A DNA stretch of 12,511 nt, from assembly GCA_002315335.1 (NCBI GenBank), contig DCGW01000086.1, positions 1-12,511 on the forward strand. The letters are read 5' to 3'. Made by a program: the position numbers and the translations under genes. Below, piece by piece: positions 5,902 through 12,511 of this stretch; the stretch's first letter is position 1; each line of letters starts with the position of its first letter. The notes below the pieces were generated by a model. The model had not been told where the DNA came from, searched no databases, and saw nothing but the letters and a program-made list of their open reading frames with translations. The DNA is from Firmicutes bacterium UBA1768. Lineage in GTDB: Bacteria > Bacillota > Clostridia > Peptostreptococcales > Anaerovoracaceae.

Positions 5902-7386
5902 ATGATTACATATTCAAGCACTCGAGGCGGCGGTGATAAGCTGAATGCGGCAAAGGCCGTAATTAAGGGAATTGCTGACGATAAAGGCTTATTTATCCCA
6001 AGTGAAATTCCTAAACTCAAAGTTTCTTTAGAAGAGCTTGCCGGAAAATCCTATCAGGAAATAGCAAAAATGGTAATTGGCAGCTTCTTTGACGATTATT
6101 CGGAAGAAGAAATCAACTACTGTGTAGAGCATGCTTACGATTCCAAGTTTGCAGTGGAGGAAATAGCTCCTATGGCAAAGGTTGGCGGCTCAAATCCATG
6201 CTATTTTCTTGAGTTATATCATGGAAAAACTGCGGCGTTCAAGGATATGGCGCTCTCAATTCTCCCATATCTGCTCACAACTGCAATGAAAAAGGAAAAG
6301 GAAGAGGCTCAGATAGCAATTCTTACAGCCACCTCAGGGGACACCGGAAAGGCTGCGCTTGAGGGCTTTGCAGATGTTCCGAATACTCAGATAATAGTAT
6401 TCTTCCCAGATGATGGTGTAAGCGAAGTTCAGAAAATGCAAATGATTACTCAGGAAGGCAGCAATACACATGTGTTTGCTATAAAAGGCAATTTTGATGA
6501 TGCGCAAACCGGCGTAAAGCAGATTTTTGCCGACAATGATTTTGCGGAAGATCTCAATTCAAAGGGATTTAAGCTTTCTTCGGCGAATTCCATAAATATA
6601 GGAAGACTGGTTCCTCAGGTGGCATATTATGTATATTCTTATGCAAAGCTTGCGGAGGTTGGTGAAATAAAAGCAGGAGAACCGATTAATATTACTGTTC
6701 CAACAGGCAACTTCGGAAACATTTTAGCAGCATACTATGCAAGAGAGATGGGTATTCCGGTAAACAAGTTCATCTGTGCTTCGAATGAGAACAAGGTTCT
6801 TACCGATTTCATTGAAACCGGAAAATATGATGCGAAAAGAGATTTTCATGTTACAAACTCCCCTTCTATGGATATTCTTATTTCAAGTAATCTGGAAAGA
6901 CTTCTTTGCCACCTTTCAAATCCGGAAGAAACAAAGTCTTACATGAAGTCACTTGACAGAGAAAAGAAGTATGAGGTAAGCGAAAATGTAAAGGCCGAAC
7001 TGAAAAAGAGCTTTGTGGCAGGCTTTGCTGACCAGGAAAAAACTCTCCTGTCAATCGGAGAGGTTTATGACCAAAACGGCTATCTTATGGACACGCATAC
7101 AGCAGTTGGATATAGTGTATATAAGGAATATGCGGAAAAAACTGGAGATAAGACCAAGACAATAATAGCCTCAACGGCAAGTCCATATAAGTTTGCTGCA
7201 GCGGTTGCTCAGGGAATAGGCCTGGATCAGGAAATAACGGATTTTATCTATATTCAGAGTCTTGCTGACGAGACAGGTGTGCCAGTACCAGAAGGGCTCA
7301 GAAACTTAGAGTCCAAAAAAATAAGACATAACGATGTAATTGCGGCTTCTGCAATGAAGGAATATGTATGGAATTCCTTGAAATAG
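5902..7386 (+). CDS. thrC: Threonine synthase
   Basis: ThrC converts O-phospho-L-homoserine to threonine and phosphate, the last step of threonine synthesis, with PLP in the cytosol. The 494-residue length is that of the long bacterial/fungal class. Visible are the N-terminal domain with YSSTRG (4-9) and DDKGLFIP (26-33), the Schiff-base lysine Lys114 in TAAFKDMAL, the phosphate/cofactor loop TATSGDTGKAA (142-152), the segment SANSINIGRLVPQ (227-239) and PTGNFGNI in the large domain. The start has AAAGGAAAG at 5888-5896. It appears to have its own promoter and ends at a strong terminator, so it may be monocistronic; the other homoserine and threonine genes are not nearby. Confidence 0.96.
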   Translation: MITYSSTRGGGDKLNAAKAVIKGIADDKGLFIPSEIPKLKVSLEELAGKSYQEIAKMVIGSFFDDYSEEEINYCVEHAYDSKFAVEEIAPMAKVGGSNPCYFLELYHGKTAAFKDMALSILPYLLTTAMKKEKEEAQIAILTATSGDTGKAALEGFADVPNTQIIVFFPDDGVSEVQKMQMITQEGSNTHVFAIKGNFDDAQTGVKQIFADNDFAEDLNSKGFKLSSANSINIGRLVPQVAYYVYSYAKLAEVGEIKAGEPINITVPTGNFGNILAAYYAREMGIPVNKFICASNENKVLTDFIETGKYDAKRDFHVTNSPSMDILISSNLERLLCHLSNPEETKSYMKSLDREKKYEVSENVKAELKKSFVAGFADQEKTLLSIGEVYDQNGYLMDTHTAVGYSVYKEYAEKTGDKTKTIIASTASPYKFAAAVAQGIGLDQEITDFIYIQSLADETGVPVPEGLRNLESKKIRHNDVIAASAMKEYVWNSLK

Positions 7387-7407
7387 CAATAATTCAAGAA
7401 CAATAAC

Positions 7408-7441
7408 AAAAGCTCCGGCATGAACTTTGTCGGAGCTTTTT
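7408..7441 (+). terminator. Intrinsic terminator of thrC, probably bidirectional
   Basis: AAAAGCTCCG (7408-7417) pairs perfectly with CGGAGCTTTT (7431-7440), extendable by a G-U and a C-G pair, and the stem ends in TTTTT. Read on the minus strand the same hairpin is followed by TTTTGTTATTG. It could therefore also stop the convergent regulator transcript. Confidence 0.88.
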
Positions 7442-7616
7442 ATGTGTGCCAGATACGGAAATAAACTCAAGTTAGACTTAACCGGCATTTGAAAGCCTGG
7501 AGGCTTTGAACCTGACCAGTTTCTCTGGTAAAAGTTTGTTTTATTTGGAAAAATTAAATTTGCACACTTCCCACGTTCGGTTCGGGCATAGAGAGGGTTC
7601 TTTATTATTAGCTATA
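7442..7616. other. Convergent intergenic region with two small inverted repeats
   Basis: Between the thrC terminator and the end of the minus-strand regulator gene there is AAAGCC-TGGA-GGCTTT (7492-7507) and ACCAG-TTTCT-CTGGT (7515-7529). Neither is followed by a convincing T run on either strand. No gene or known RNA family was recognised in this stretch. Confidence 0.4.
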
Positions 7617-9020
7617 TTACTTAATAAATATGTTTGATAGTCTGTCAATAACCGCCGGAATTTTTTCTCTTGAAATCGCCGCATAATTAATAACCAGCGT
7701 GCAGCTACCCTCCTCCTGATTTTCAAAACCATAGTCTGAATAAAGAGATAACAGCATATCAGAGGCAAGTCCGGCTTCCCTGACCTGATTTTCGTTCAGC
7801 GTTGTCTTTATTTTCAGCAGAAAGTGAGTTCCAGCGTTTCTTTCCTGTATTTCTGAGATTTGTCTGAGGGGCGAATTTTCAATTTCGCTGAAAATAAGCT
7901 TTCTCTGCTCCTTATAATAGTTCTTCATGCGGTTAATATGCCTCTCAAAATATCCTTCTGAAATAAATTTTGCCAAAGCATACTGTTCAAAGCTCGATAC
8001 AGTGCAGGAATAAAAGCTCATTGTTTCCTCAAACTTGTTCATAAGCTGCTTAGGAAGAATCATATAGCTTATCCTGAGTGACGGGACCATGCTTTTTGAA
8101 AAGGTATTTATGTAAATAACCTTATCGTTTGAGTCCTCAGCAAACATCGGAGGAATAAATTTGCCGCTGTAACGAAACTCACTATCATAATCATCTTCAA
8201 TAATATAGCGCTTTTTTGCCCTGTTTACCCACTCAAACAGCTCAATTCTGCGTGTTATAGGCATTACTATTCCTGTTGGGAAGTGGTTGGCCGGCGAAAC
8301 ATGAACCACATCAGCCTCGCTATCCTCCAAGGCCTCTATTACTAATCCATTTTCGTCAATAGGTACATATTTCCATGGATTTCCAAAACTGGCAGAAATT
8401 GCACCAAATTTCTTATAGCCAGGGTTTTCTATTGCAAAGGTACATGCCCTGCCGAACATCTGCATCAATCTTCCGTATAAATACTCGGTTCCTGCACCGA
8501 TAATTATCTGGCCCGGAGAAACCACCATGCCCCTGTTTTCCCTCAGGTAGTTGGAGATAGCCCTTCTCAGCTCAAACAAACCGTTAAAGGGTATGGTTTT
8601 GAGCAGGTTGCCATCCTGTTGTGAAAGCGCTTCCCTCATAAAGTGGTTCCATGTTGATACCGGAAAATGAGTAATACCAGTTCGGTTTGCTTTAAAATCA
8701 GCGAAGTATTCCTTCTCCGGAGTTTCCTCCGGATATGGCTCTGTTTCATCTGCTGCTTCAGGCTGCTTCTGAAGACTCTGCACATTTCTTACGAAATAGC
8801 CCTTTCGTTCGATGGAAAAAATAAAACCCTCTGTGAGCAGCTGAGAATAAGCGTTAGATACTGTAATTATGCCAACATTAAGGTGCCGTGACAGAGTTCT
8901 TTTTGAAGGCAGCTTTTCTCCAGGTGCTAATTTGCCGGAAATAATATCCTGTCGTATACACTGATAAATGTAGTCATATAGAGGCGTCTCTCCCCTATTA
9001 TTTAAATTATATGTAAGCAT
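7617..9020 (-). CDS. MocR/PdxR-type transcriptional regulator (GntR wHTH fused to aminotransferase-like domain)
   Basis: The 467-residue protein has a GntR-type winged helix at about 10-80 (PLYDYIYQ, GEKLPSKRTLSRHLNVG, GYFVRNV), an acidic linker (about 85-107), and a fold-type I aminotransferase-like domain to the C-terminus. That domain keeps the PLP lysine (Lys309 in NTFSKSMVPSLR), EDDYDSEFRY (275-284) and VSPANHFPTG (241-250). Such proteins are effector sensors, often with PLP as ligand, rather than active transaminases. The start is the ATG at 9020, which has AGAGGA nine bases upstream; a longer frame from a TTG at 9050 lacks this. The gene is convergent with thrC and divergent from tRNA-Ser. 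Its target is unknown; no PLP-synthesis or GABA genes are adjacent, so no specific name is given. Confidence 0.9.
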   Translation of the reverse strand: MLTYNLNNRGETPLYDYIYQCIRQDIISGKLAPGEKLPSKRTLSRHLNVGIITVSNAYSQLLTEGFIFSIERKGYFVRNVQSLQKQPEAADETEPYPEETPEKEYFADFKANRTGITHFPVSTWNHFMREALSQQDGNLLKTIPFNGLFELRRAISNYLRENRGMVVSPGQIIIGAGTEYLYGRLMQMFGRACTFAIENPGYKKFGAISASFGNPWKYVPIDENGLVIEALEDSEADVVHVSPANHFPTGIVMPITRRIELFEWVNRAKKRYIIEDDYDSEFRYSGKFIPPMFAEDSNDKVIYINTFSKSMVPSLRISYMILPKQLMNKFEETMSFYSCTVSSFEQYALAKFISEGYFERHINRMKNYYKEQRKLIFSEIENSPLRQISEIQERNAGTHFLLKIKTTLNENQVREAGLASDMLLSLYSDYGFENQEEGSCTLVINYAAISREKIPAVIDRLSNIFIK

Positions 9021-9029
9021 TTTAATTAT

Positions 9030-9035
9030 TCCTCT
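9030..9035 (-). promoter_or_regulatory. Ribosome binding site that fixes the MocR-type regulator start
   Basis: AGAGGA on the minus strand precedes the ATG at 9020 by nine bases. This supports that start over the upstream TTG. Confidence 0.7.
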
Positions 9036-9087
9036 GAAAAAGCTCCACAAGACTTGTCAAAAATAGTAAATCTGGTTCTAAATAATA

Positions 9088-9117
9088 AATATATTCTGGA
9101 ACTTTCGATAATATCAA
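9088..9117 (-). promoter_or_regulatory. Candidate promoter of the MocR-type regulator
   Basis: On the minus strand TTGATA (complement of 9112-9117) is followed after 18 bases by TATATT (complement of 9088-9093). This would give a leader of about 60 bases. A TTGACA at 9055-9060 on the same strand has no matching -10. Confidence 0.5.
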
Positions 9118-9120
9118 ATG

Positions 9121-9132
9121 TATTGTACAATA
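9121..9132. repeat. 12-bp palindrome upstream of the regulator promoter
   Basis: TATTGTACAATA is perfectly self-complementary and lies immediately upstream of the proposed -35 of the minus-strand regulator. It is a candidate operator for autoregulation. Confidence 0.4.
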
Positions 9133-9144
9133 TAAGCAGTATTA

Positions 9145-9173
9145 ATGCAACTATTATTAACAATAGATTGCAT
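9145..9173. repeat. Long near-perfect inverted repeat between the regulator and tRNA-Ser
   Basis: ATGCAACTATT (9145-9155) and AATAGATTGCAT (9162-9173) are complementary apart from one extra A in the right arm, with a six-base centre. No T tract follows on either strand, so a protein-binding site is more likely than a terminator. Confidence 0.45.
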
Positions 9174-9201
9174 AACAATGGCCGATTTTATTATTTATTT
9201 C

Positions 9202-9230
9202 TTTACAATAGTAGTGTGCGGTGTTATAAT
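9202..9230 (+). promoter_or_regulatory. Promoter of tRNA-Ser
   Basis: TTTACA (9202-9207), a 17-base spacer and TATAAT (9225-9230) with a TG extension at 9222-9223 make a very strong stable-RNA promoter. It lies 23 bases before the mature tRNA. Confidence 0.88.
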
Positions 9231-9253
9231 CTAATGGCGATTGGGCTGACTAT

Positions 9254-9341
9254 GGAGAGTTGACCGAGTGGCTAAGGAGCTCGCCTGGAAAGCGAGTAAG
9301 GTGTAACAGCCCCGTGGGTTCGAGTCCCATGCTCTCCGCCA
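9254..9341 (+). tRNA. tRNA-Ser (anticodon GGA)
   Basis: The 88-base class II tRNA has an acceptor stem of GGAGAGT (9254-9260) with GCTCTCC (9331-9337) and discriminator G. The anticodon stem is CTCGC/GCGAG, around the loop CTGGAAA with anticodon GGA at 9287-9289. A long variable arm typical of serine tRNAs follows, then a T arm GTGGG-TTCGAGT-CCCAT. The terminal CCA is encoded. It reads UCC and UCU codons. Confidence 0.96.
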
Positions 9342-9353
9342 TATTTTATCAGG

Positions 9354-9389
9354 TGCGAACTGTTGTAAAGACGGTTCGCATTTTATTTT
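9354..9389 (+). terminator. Intrinsic terminator of tRNA-Ser
   Basis: TGCGAACTGT (9354-9363) pairs with ACGGTTCGCA (9371-9380), ten pairs with one G-U, around a seven-base loop. TTTTATTTT follows. It separates the tRNA transcript from the hydrogenase operon. Confidence 0.9.
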
Positions 9390-9409
9390 GTCTATTTAGC
9401 ATTTATAAC
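9381..9409 (+). promoter_or_regulatory. Weak candidate promoter of the hydrogenase operon
   Basis: TTTTAT (9381-9386), 17 bases and TATAAC (9404-9409) is the best sigma-A-like arrangement between the tRNA terminator and the flavoprotein start at 9463. The -35 is poor and overlaps the terminator T tract, so the real promoter may need an activator or another sigma factor. Confidence 0.25.
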
Positions 9410-9462
9410 CCGATTTTAAGAAGAGATAGATAGAAGGCAGCCGAAACGACGAGGAGGAAATA

Positions 9463-11319
9463 ATGAGTAGACTTGATTTCAAGACAAGAGACCGGGCTCA
9501 ACAAACGGTTGAGGGGCTCTATAAGGATTTGGAAAGGAGAATAATCGCAAGCCCGCCGGGTCTTTGCCCTGTTGATATGGCAGCTGCATTTTTAAAGCTG
9601 TGCCATGCACAGACCTGCGGTAAGTGTGTACCATGCAGGGTTGGTCTGGGACAGCTGGAAAACCTTATACAGGAAGTGCTTCAAACGGACAGAACAAGAG
9701 AAATTGACCTTTCTATTCTCGATTTGATTAAAAACACGGCTCAGGCTATCTATGATTCTGCAGATTGTGCTATAGGTTATGAAGCAGCACACATGGTTTT
9801 AAAGGGTCTTGAAGGCTTCAGGGAAGAATACGAGGAGCATGTGCTTCATCAGAGATGTACCGCAGCAATTATGCAGGAAAAAATGTCTGTTGCCTGCGTA
9901 GAGCTTTGTCCTGCTGGAGTAGACGTTCCTGGTTATGCGGCGCTCGTAAGAGAAGGTCGCTGTGCGGATGCCGTAAAGCTTATCAGGAAGGACAATCCTT
10001 TCCCAACAGTATGTGCATTAATCTGCGAACATCCATGCGAAGCAAGGTGCAGAAGAAATATGATAGACAGCTCTGTAAACATCAGGGGTCTAAAGCGCTA
10101 TGCAGTTGATAATGCAGGAGTGGTTCCTGTACCTGAAAGAATGCCGTTGACAGGCAAAAAGGTCGCTGTAATAGGCGGAGGACCAACAGGTCTTACTGCC
10201 GCATATTATCTCTCTCTGATGGGTCACCAGGTTAAGGTGTTTGAAAAAAGAGAACAGCTTGGAGGAATGCTCCGCTATGGAATTCCGAGCTACAGACTTC
10301 CGAGAGAAAGACTTCAGGAAGATATTGATGCAATTTTGTCAGCAGGTGTTGAGGTTGAGACAGGCTTTGATGTATCAAATTCAGAGGCTACCGACAAAAT
10401 CAGAGCAGAATATGATGCAATATATATCGGTATTGGAGCACATATTCATAAGGAAATCGGTATTCCTGGCGAATATTCAAGAGGAGTAGTTTCTGCGGTA
10501 GAAATGCTCAGAGGTATTGGCGACGGAACAATGCCAGATTTTGCAGGGAAACAGGTAGTTGTAATAGGCGGCGGAAACGTTGCAATGGACGTTGCAAGAA
10601 CTGCAAAACGACTGGGTGCTTCAGAAGTAAATATTGTATATAGAAGAAGAAAAGAAGACATGACAGCTCTTGATGAAGAAATTGATGGCGCTGTTGCAGA
10701 AGGCTGCAATCTTATGACACTCATGAAGCCTGCAAGAATAGAAGCAAGTACAGACGGTTTGGTTAAGAGACTTTGGGTTAAACCGCAGATTATAGGACAG
10801 AACGATAAAGCAGGCAGACCTTCACCGGTTGATGCTGACTTAGAAGAAATTGAAATCCCATGTCAGATTATTGTTGCGGCAATCGGCCAGGCAATCGACA
10901 GTGCGCACTTTGAAAATATCGGAATACCAGTAAACAGAGGCAGCATTAAAGCTCAAAGCTCAAGCGGAATAGAGGGCTTCCCAGGGATATTCGCTGGAGG
11001 CGACTGCGTAACTGGTCCATCTACAGCTATTTCTGCTATTGCAGCCGGAAAGGTTGCTGCGGCAAACATTGATGCATATCTGGGTTATCATCATGAAATT
11101 AAGGCGGATGTTGAAATTCCGGAACCAGTAATAGAAGATAAACCTGCTTGCGGAAGAATAGATCTCAAGTTCAGACTTGCAAAAGACAGAGGCGGAGACT
11201 TCATGGAAATCGAACAGGGCATGACTGAGCAGGAGGCTTGTCAGGAAGCATCAAGATGTCTCAGATGCGATTGCTTTGGCTACGGAGCATTCAGAGGAGG
11301 TAGAACACACAAATGGTAA
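9463..11319 (+). CDS. NADPH oxidoreductase with N-terminal NuoF-type [4Fe-4S] domain (GltD-like, hydrogenase-associated)
   Basis: This 618-residue protein joins two modules. Residues about 35-120 match the iron-sulfur domain at the C-terminus of NuoF/HydB, with TCGKCVPCR (Cys52, Cys55, Cys58) and a distant fourth ligand Cys102 in DCAIG. Residues about 140-540 match the glutamate synthase small subunit/NfnB-like flavoprotein. There the N-terminal Fe-S region has Cys145, Cys149, Cys184, Cys188, Cys192 and Cys196. The FAD motif is VIGGGPTGLTAAYYL (237-250), the NAD(P) motif VVVIGGGNVAMDVA (365-378) is followed by YRRRKEDM, and FAGGDCVTGPSTAISA closes the fold. A CLRCDC motif (599-604) ends the protein. 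The arginines after the second Rossmann motif favour NADPH. AGGAGG at 9452-9457 marks the start. The frame overlaps the hydrogenase gene by seven bases, so it most likely supplies or receives that enzyme's electrons. No FMN/NADH part of NuoF is present, and no glutamate synthase large subunit is seen here. Confidence 0.88.
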   Translation: MSRLDFKTRDRAQQTVEGLYKDLERRIIASPPGLCPVDMAAAFLKLCHAQTCGKCVPCRVGLGQLENLIQEVLQTDRTREIDLSILDLIKNTAQAIYDSADCAIGYEAAHMVLKGLEGFREEYEEHVLHQRCTAAIMQEKMSVACVELCPAGVDVPGYAALVREGRCADAVKLIRKDNPFPTVCALICEHPCEARCRRNMIDSSVNIRGLKRYAVDNAGVVPVPERMPLTGKKVAVIGGGPTGLTAAYYLSLMGHQVKVFEKREQLGGMLRYGIPSYRLPRERLQEDIDAILSAGVEVETGFDVSNSEATDKIRAEYDAIYIGIGAHIHKEIGIPGEYSRGVVSAVEMLRGIGDGTMPDFAGKQVVVIGGGNVAMDVARTAKRLGASEVNIVYRRRKEDMTALDEEIDGAVAEGCNLMTLMKPARIEASTDGLVKRLWVKPQIIGQNDKAGRPSPVDADLEEIEIPCQIIVAAIGQAIDSAHFENIGIPVNRGSIKAQSSSGIEGFPGIFAGGDCVTGPSTAISAIAAGKVAAANIDAYLGYHHEIKADVEIPEPVIEDKPACGRIDLKFRLAKDRGGDFMEIEQGMTEQEACQEASRCLRCDCFGYGAFRGGRTHKW

Positions 11320-12511
11320 ATATGAAAATAGATGGAAGAAATGTTACTGTGCCTGAAGGCACAAAAATATTAGAAGCTTCCCGTACGGTAAATATCCATA
11401 TTCCACACCTCTGTTATTTTGAAGGGCTTAACGAAATTGGTGCTTGCAGAGTTTGCTGTGTGGAAATAAAGGGAAAGGATCAGCTTGTGGCTGCCTGCAG
11501 CACTGTTGCTGAAGAAGGGATGGAAGTTTTTACAAATAGTCCCAAGGTCAGGGCTACAAGAAAAACAAATGTAAAATTGATTCTTTCAGACCATGACTGC
11601 AAATGTGCAACCTGTTCAAGATCCGGAAACTGTGCACTCCAGACAATAGCAAATGATTTGGGCATACTCAATGTTCCATACAAAAATGTTGCAGAGCCTT
11701 CGCGGATAGATTTAACCTATCCTCTCATAAGGGATAATTCAAAATGTATAAAATGCATGAGGTGCATACAGGTATGTGAAAAGGTTCAGGGAGTAAAGGT
11801 ATGGGATCTCGTAGGAACTGGCTACAGATCAACTGTTGGCGTTAGAAACAACCTGACTCTTGAAGAAGCTAAGTGTGCACTCTGTGGACAATGCGTAACA
11901 CACTGTCCTGTAGGAGCGTTGAGAACGAGATCAGATATTGATCAGGCCTTTAATGCGATAGGTGACCCGGATAAGATTACCATAGTTCAGATTGCGCCGG
12001 CAGTAAGAACGGCCTGGGGCGAAAGCTTAGACGTTCCTAAGGAAAAGGCAACGATGGGAAGAATGGTAGCAGCACTGAGAAGACTTGGCTTTGATTATAT
12101 CTTCGACACAAACTTCGCCGCTGATCTCACTATAATGGAAGAAGGCAGCGAGTTTTTAGAGAGATTTACGCATAAAGACCAGTATCAGTGGCCTATGTTT
12201 ACCTCCTGCTGTCCGGGCTGGGTAAGGTTCGTGAGATCTCATTATCCGGAGCTAAAGCCAAATCTTTCTACAGCAAAGTCCCCTCAGCAGATGTTTGGCG
12301 CACTGGCAAAAGCCTATATTGCAGAAAAATTAGGAGTAGATCCTTCAAAAATCTATTCAATATCAATAATGCCTTGCATGGCAAAAAAATATGAAAGCAC
12401 AGTTCCTGCAATGAAGAGTACGGAGTATGGACAGGATGTGGATCTGGTTCTCACTACAAGAGAAATCTCTAAAATGCTGAGAGCCGACAGAATAAGACCT
12501 TCTGAGCTTCC
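11313..12511 (+). CDS. [FeFe] hydrogenase catalytic subunit, C-terminus beyond the window
   Basis: The frame stays open for 399 codons and runs off the end. It encodes a CpI-like iron hydrogenase that interconverts protons and H2. In order: a [2Fe-2S] domain (Cys34, Cys45, Cys48, Cys62), the NuoG-type His-Cys cluster (His94, Cys98, Cys101, Cys107), and two [4Fe-4S] clusters, CIKCMRCIQVC (145-155) and CALCGQCVTHC (188-198). The catalytic domain follows with H-cluster motif L1 FTSCCPGW (Cys299, Cys300) and L2 MPCMAKKYE (Cys355). The L3 motif lies outside. By my count several ligand positions coincide with those of Clostridium pasteurianum CpI. The start ATG at 11313 overlaps the upstream stop (ATGGTAA) with AGAGGAGG at 11292-11299; an ATG at 11322 is an alternative. 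No signal peptide is seen, so it is cytosolic. Pairing with a GltD-like flavoprotein fits the glutamate synthase-linked group A2. Confidence 0.95.
   Translation, partial: MVNMKIDGRNVTVPEGTKILEASRTVNIHIPHLCYFEGLNEIGACRVCCVEIKGKDQLVAACSTVAEEGMEVFTNSPKVRATRKTNVKLILSDHDCKCATCSRSGNCALQTIANDLGILNVPYKNVAEPSRIDLTYPLIRDNSKCIKCMRCIQVCEKVQGVKVWDLVGTGYRSTVGVRNNLTLEEAKCALCGQCVTHCPVGALRTRSDIDQAFNAIGDPDKITIVQIAPAVRTAWGESLDVPKEKATMGRMVAALRRLGFDYIFDTNFAADLTIMEEGSEFLERFTHKDQYQWPMFTSCCPGWVRFVRSHYPELKPNLSTAKSPQQMFGALAKAYIAEKLGVDPSKIYSISIMPCMAKKYESTVPAMKSTEYGQDVDLVLTTREISKMLRADRIRPSEL

Noticed and set aside
9021..9050. Upstream TTG start for the MocR-type regulator
   Set aside because: The ribosome binding site AGAGGA lies inside this extension and is correctly spaced only for the ATG at 9020.
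9054..9263. Open frame on the plus strand before and into tRNA-Ser
   Set aside because: It is A/T-rich non-coding DNA that overlaps the tRNA promoter and the first bases of the tRNA; asparagine- and isoleucine-rich translation with no ribosome binding site.
9254..9462. Possible attachment site or integrated element at tRNA-Ser
   Set aside because: The tRNA is complete, its own terminator follows directly, no duplicated tRNA 3' end was noticed, and no integrase is present.
12188..12394. Open frame on the plus strand inside the hydrogenase gene
   Set aside because: It is an out-of-frame shadow of the hydrogenase coding frame, which carries the TSCCPGW and MPC motifs.
1..12511. CRISPR array, insertion sequence, prophage or toxin-antitoxin system
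   Set aside because: No regularly spaced repeats, terminal inverted repeats with transposase, phage genes or paired small genes were found in the window.

Overview
The window reads as a chromosomal segment of an anaerobic, low-to-moderate GC Gram-positive bacterium of the class Clostridia. The support is AAGGAGG-type ribosome binding sites, TTGACA/TATAAT-type promoters, a CpI-like [FeFe] hydrogenase, and protein sequences that look clostridial throughout. A family such as Anaerovoracaceae is possible, but the genus cannot be fixed from this sequence alone.

Layout, left to right. Bases 1-91 hold the 5' end of a minus-strand gene, probably an Rpn/PD-(D/E)XK-type nuclease, with its own sigma-A promoter. 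A divergent promoter drives a KAT/YbdL-type PLP aminotransferase (338-1501). It is followed by two exact copies of the parS centromere sequence, at 1503-1518 and 1539-1554, and then a metallo-beta-lactamase-fold hydrolase (1586-2434). Next come mnmG and rsmG, overlapping by 17 bp, then a YbaK/ProX-type tRNA editing protein and threonine synthase (thrC), which ends at a strong terminator. Convergent to thrC is a minus-strand MocR-type (GntR-aminotransferase fusion) regulator (7617-9020). Beyond it lies a tRNA-Ser(GGA) gene with a textbook promoter and terminator. The right end carries an operon of a flavoprotein that fuses a NuoF-type iron-sulfur domain to a glutamate synthase small-subunit-like NADPH oxidoreductase, overlapping an [FeFe] hydrogenase gene that runs off the window.

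How the parts relate. The parS pair and the mnmG-rsmG pair suggest an origin-proximal position. However, noc/parA/parB, which follow rsmG in many Firmicutes, are absent here and are replaced by ybaK and thrC. The last two genes are best read as one soluble NAD(P)H-linked hydrogenase, in which the flavoprotein passes electrons between pyridine nucleotide and the hydrogenase iron-sulfur chain. The aminotransferase, thrC and the MocR protein all use, or are built on, PLP folds but are not evidently one pathway.

I see no CRISPR array, insertion sequence, prophage or other defined mobile element. Most of the window is well-understood core metabolism. The parts most worth a second look are the double parS locus, the composite hydrogenase flavoprotein, the terminator-like structure in the mnmG leader, and inverted repeats overlapping several promoters.
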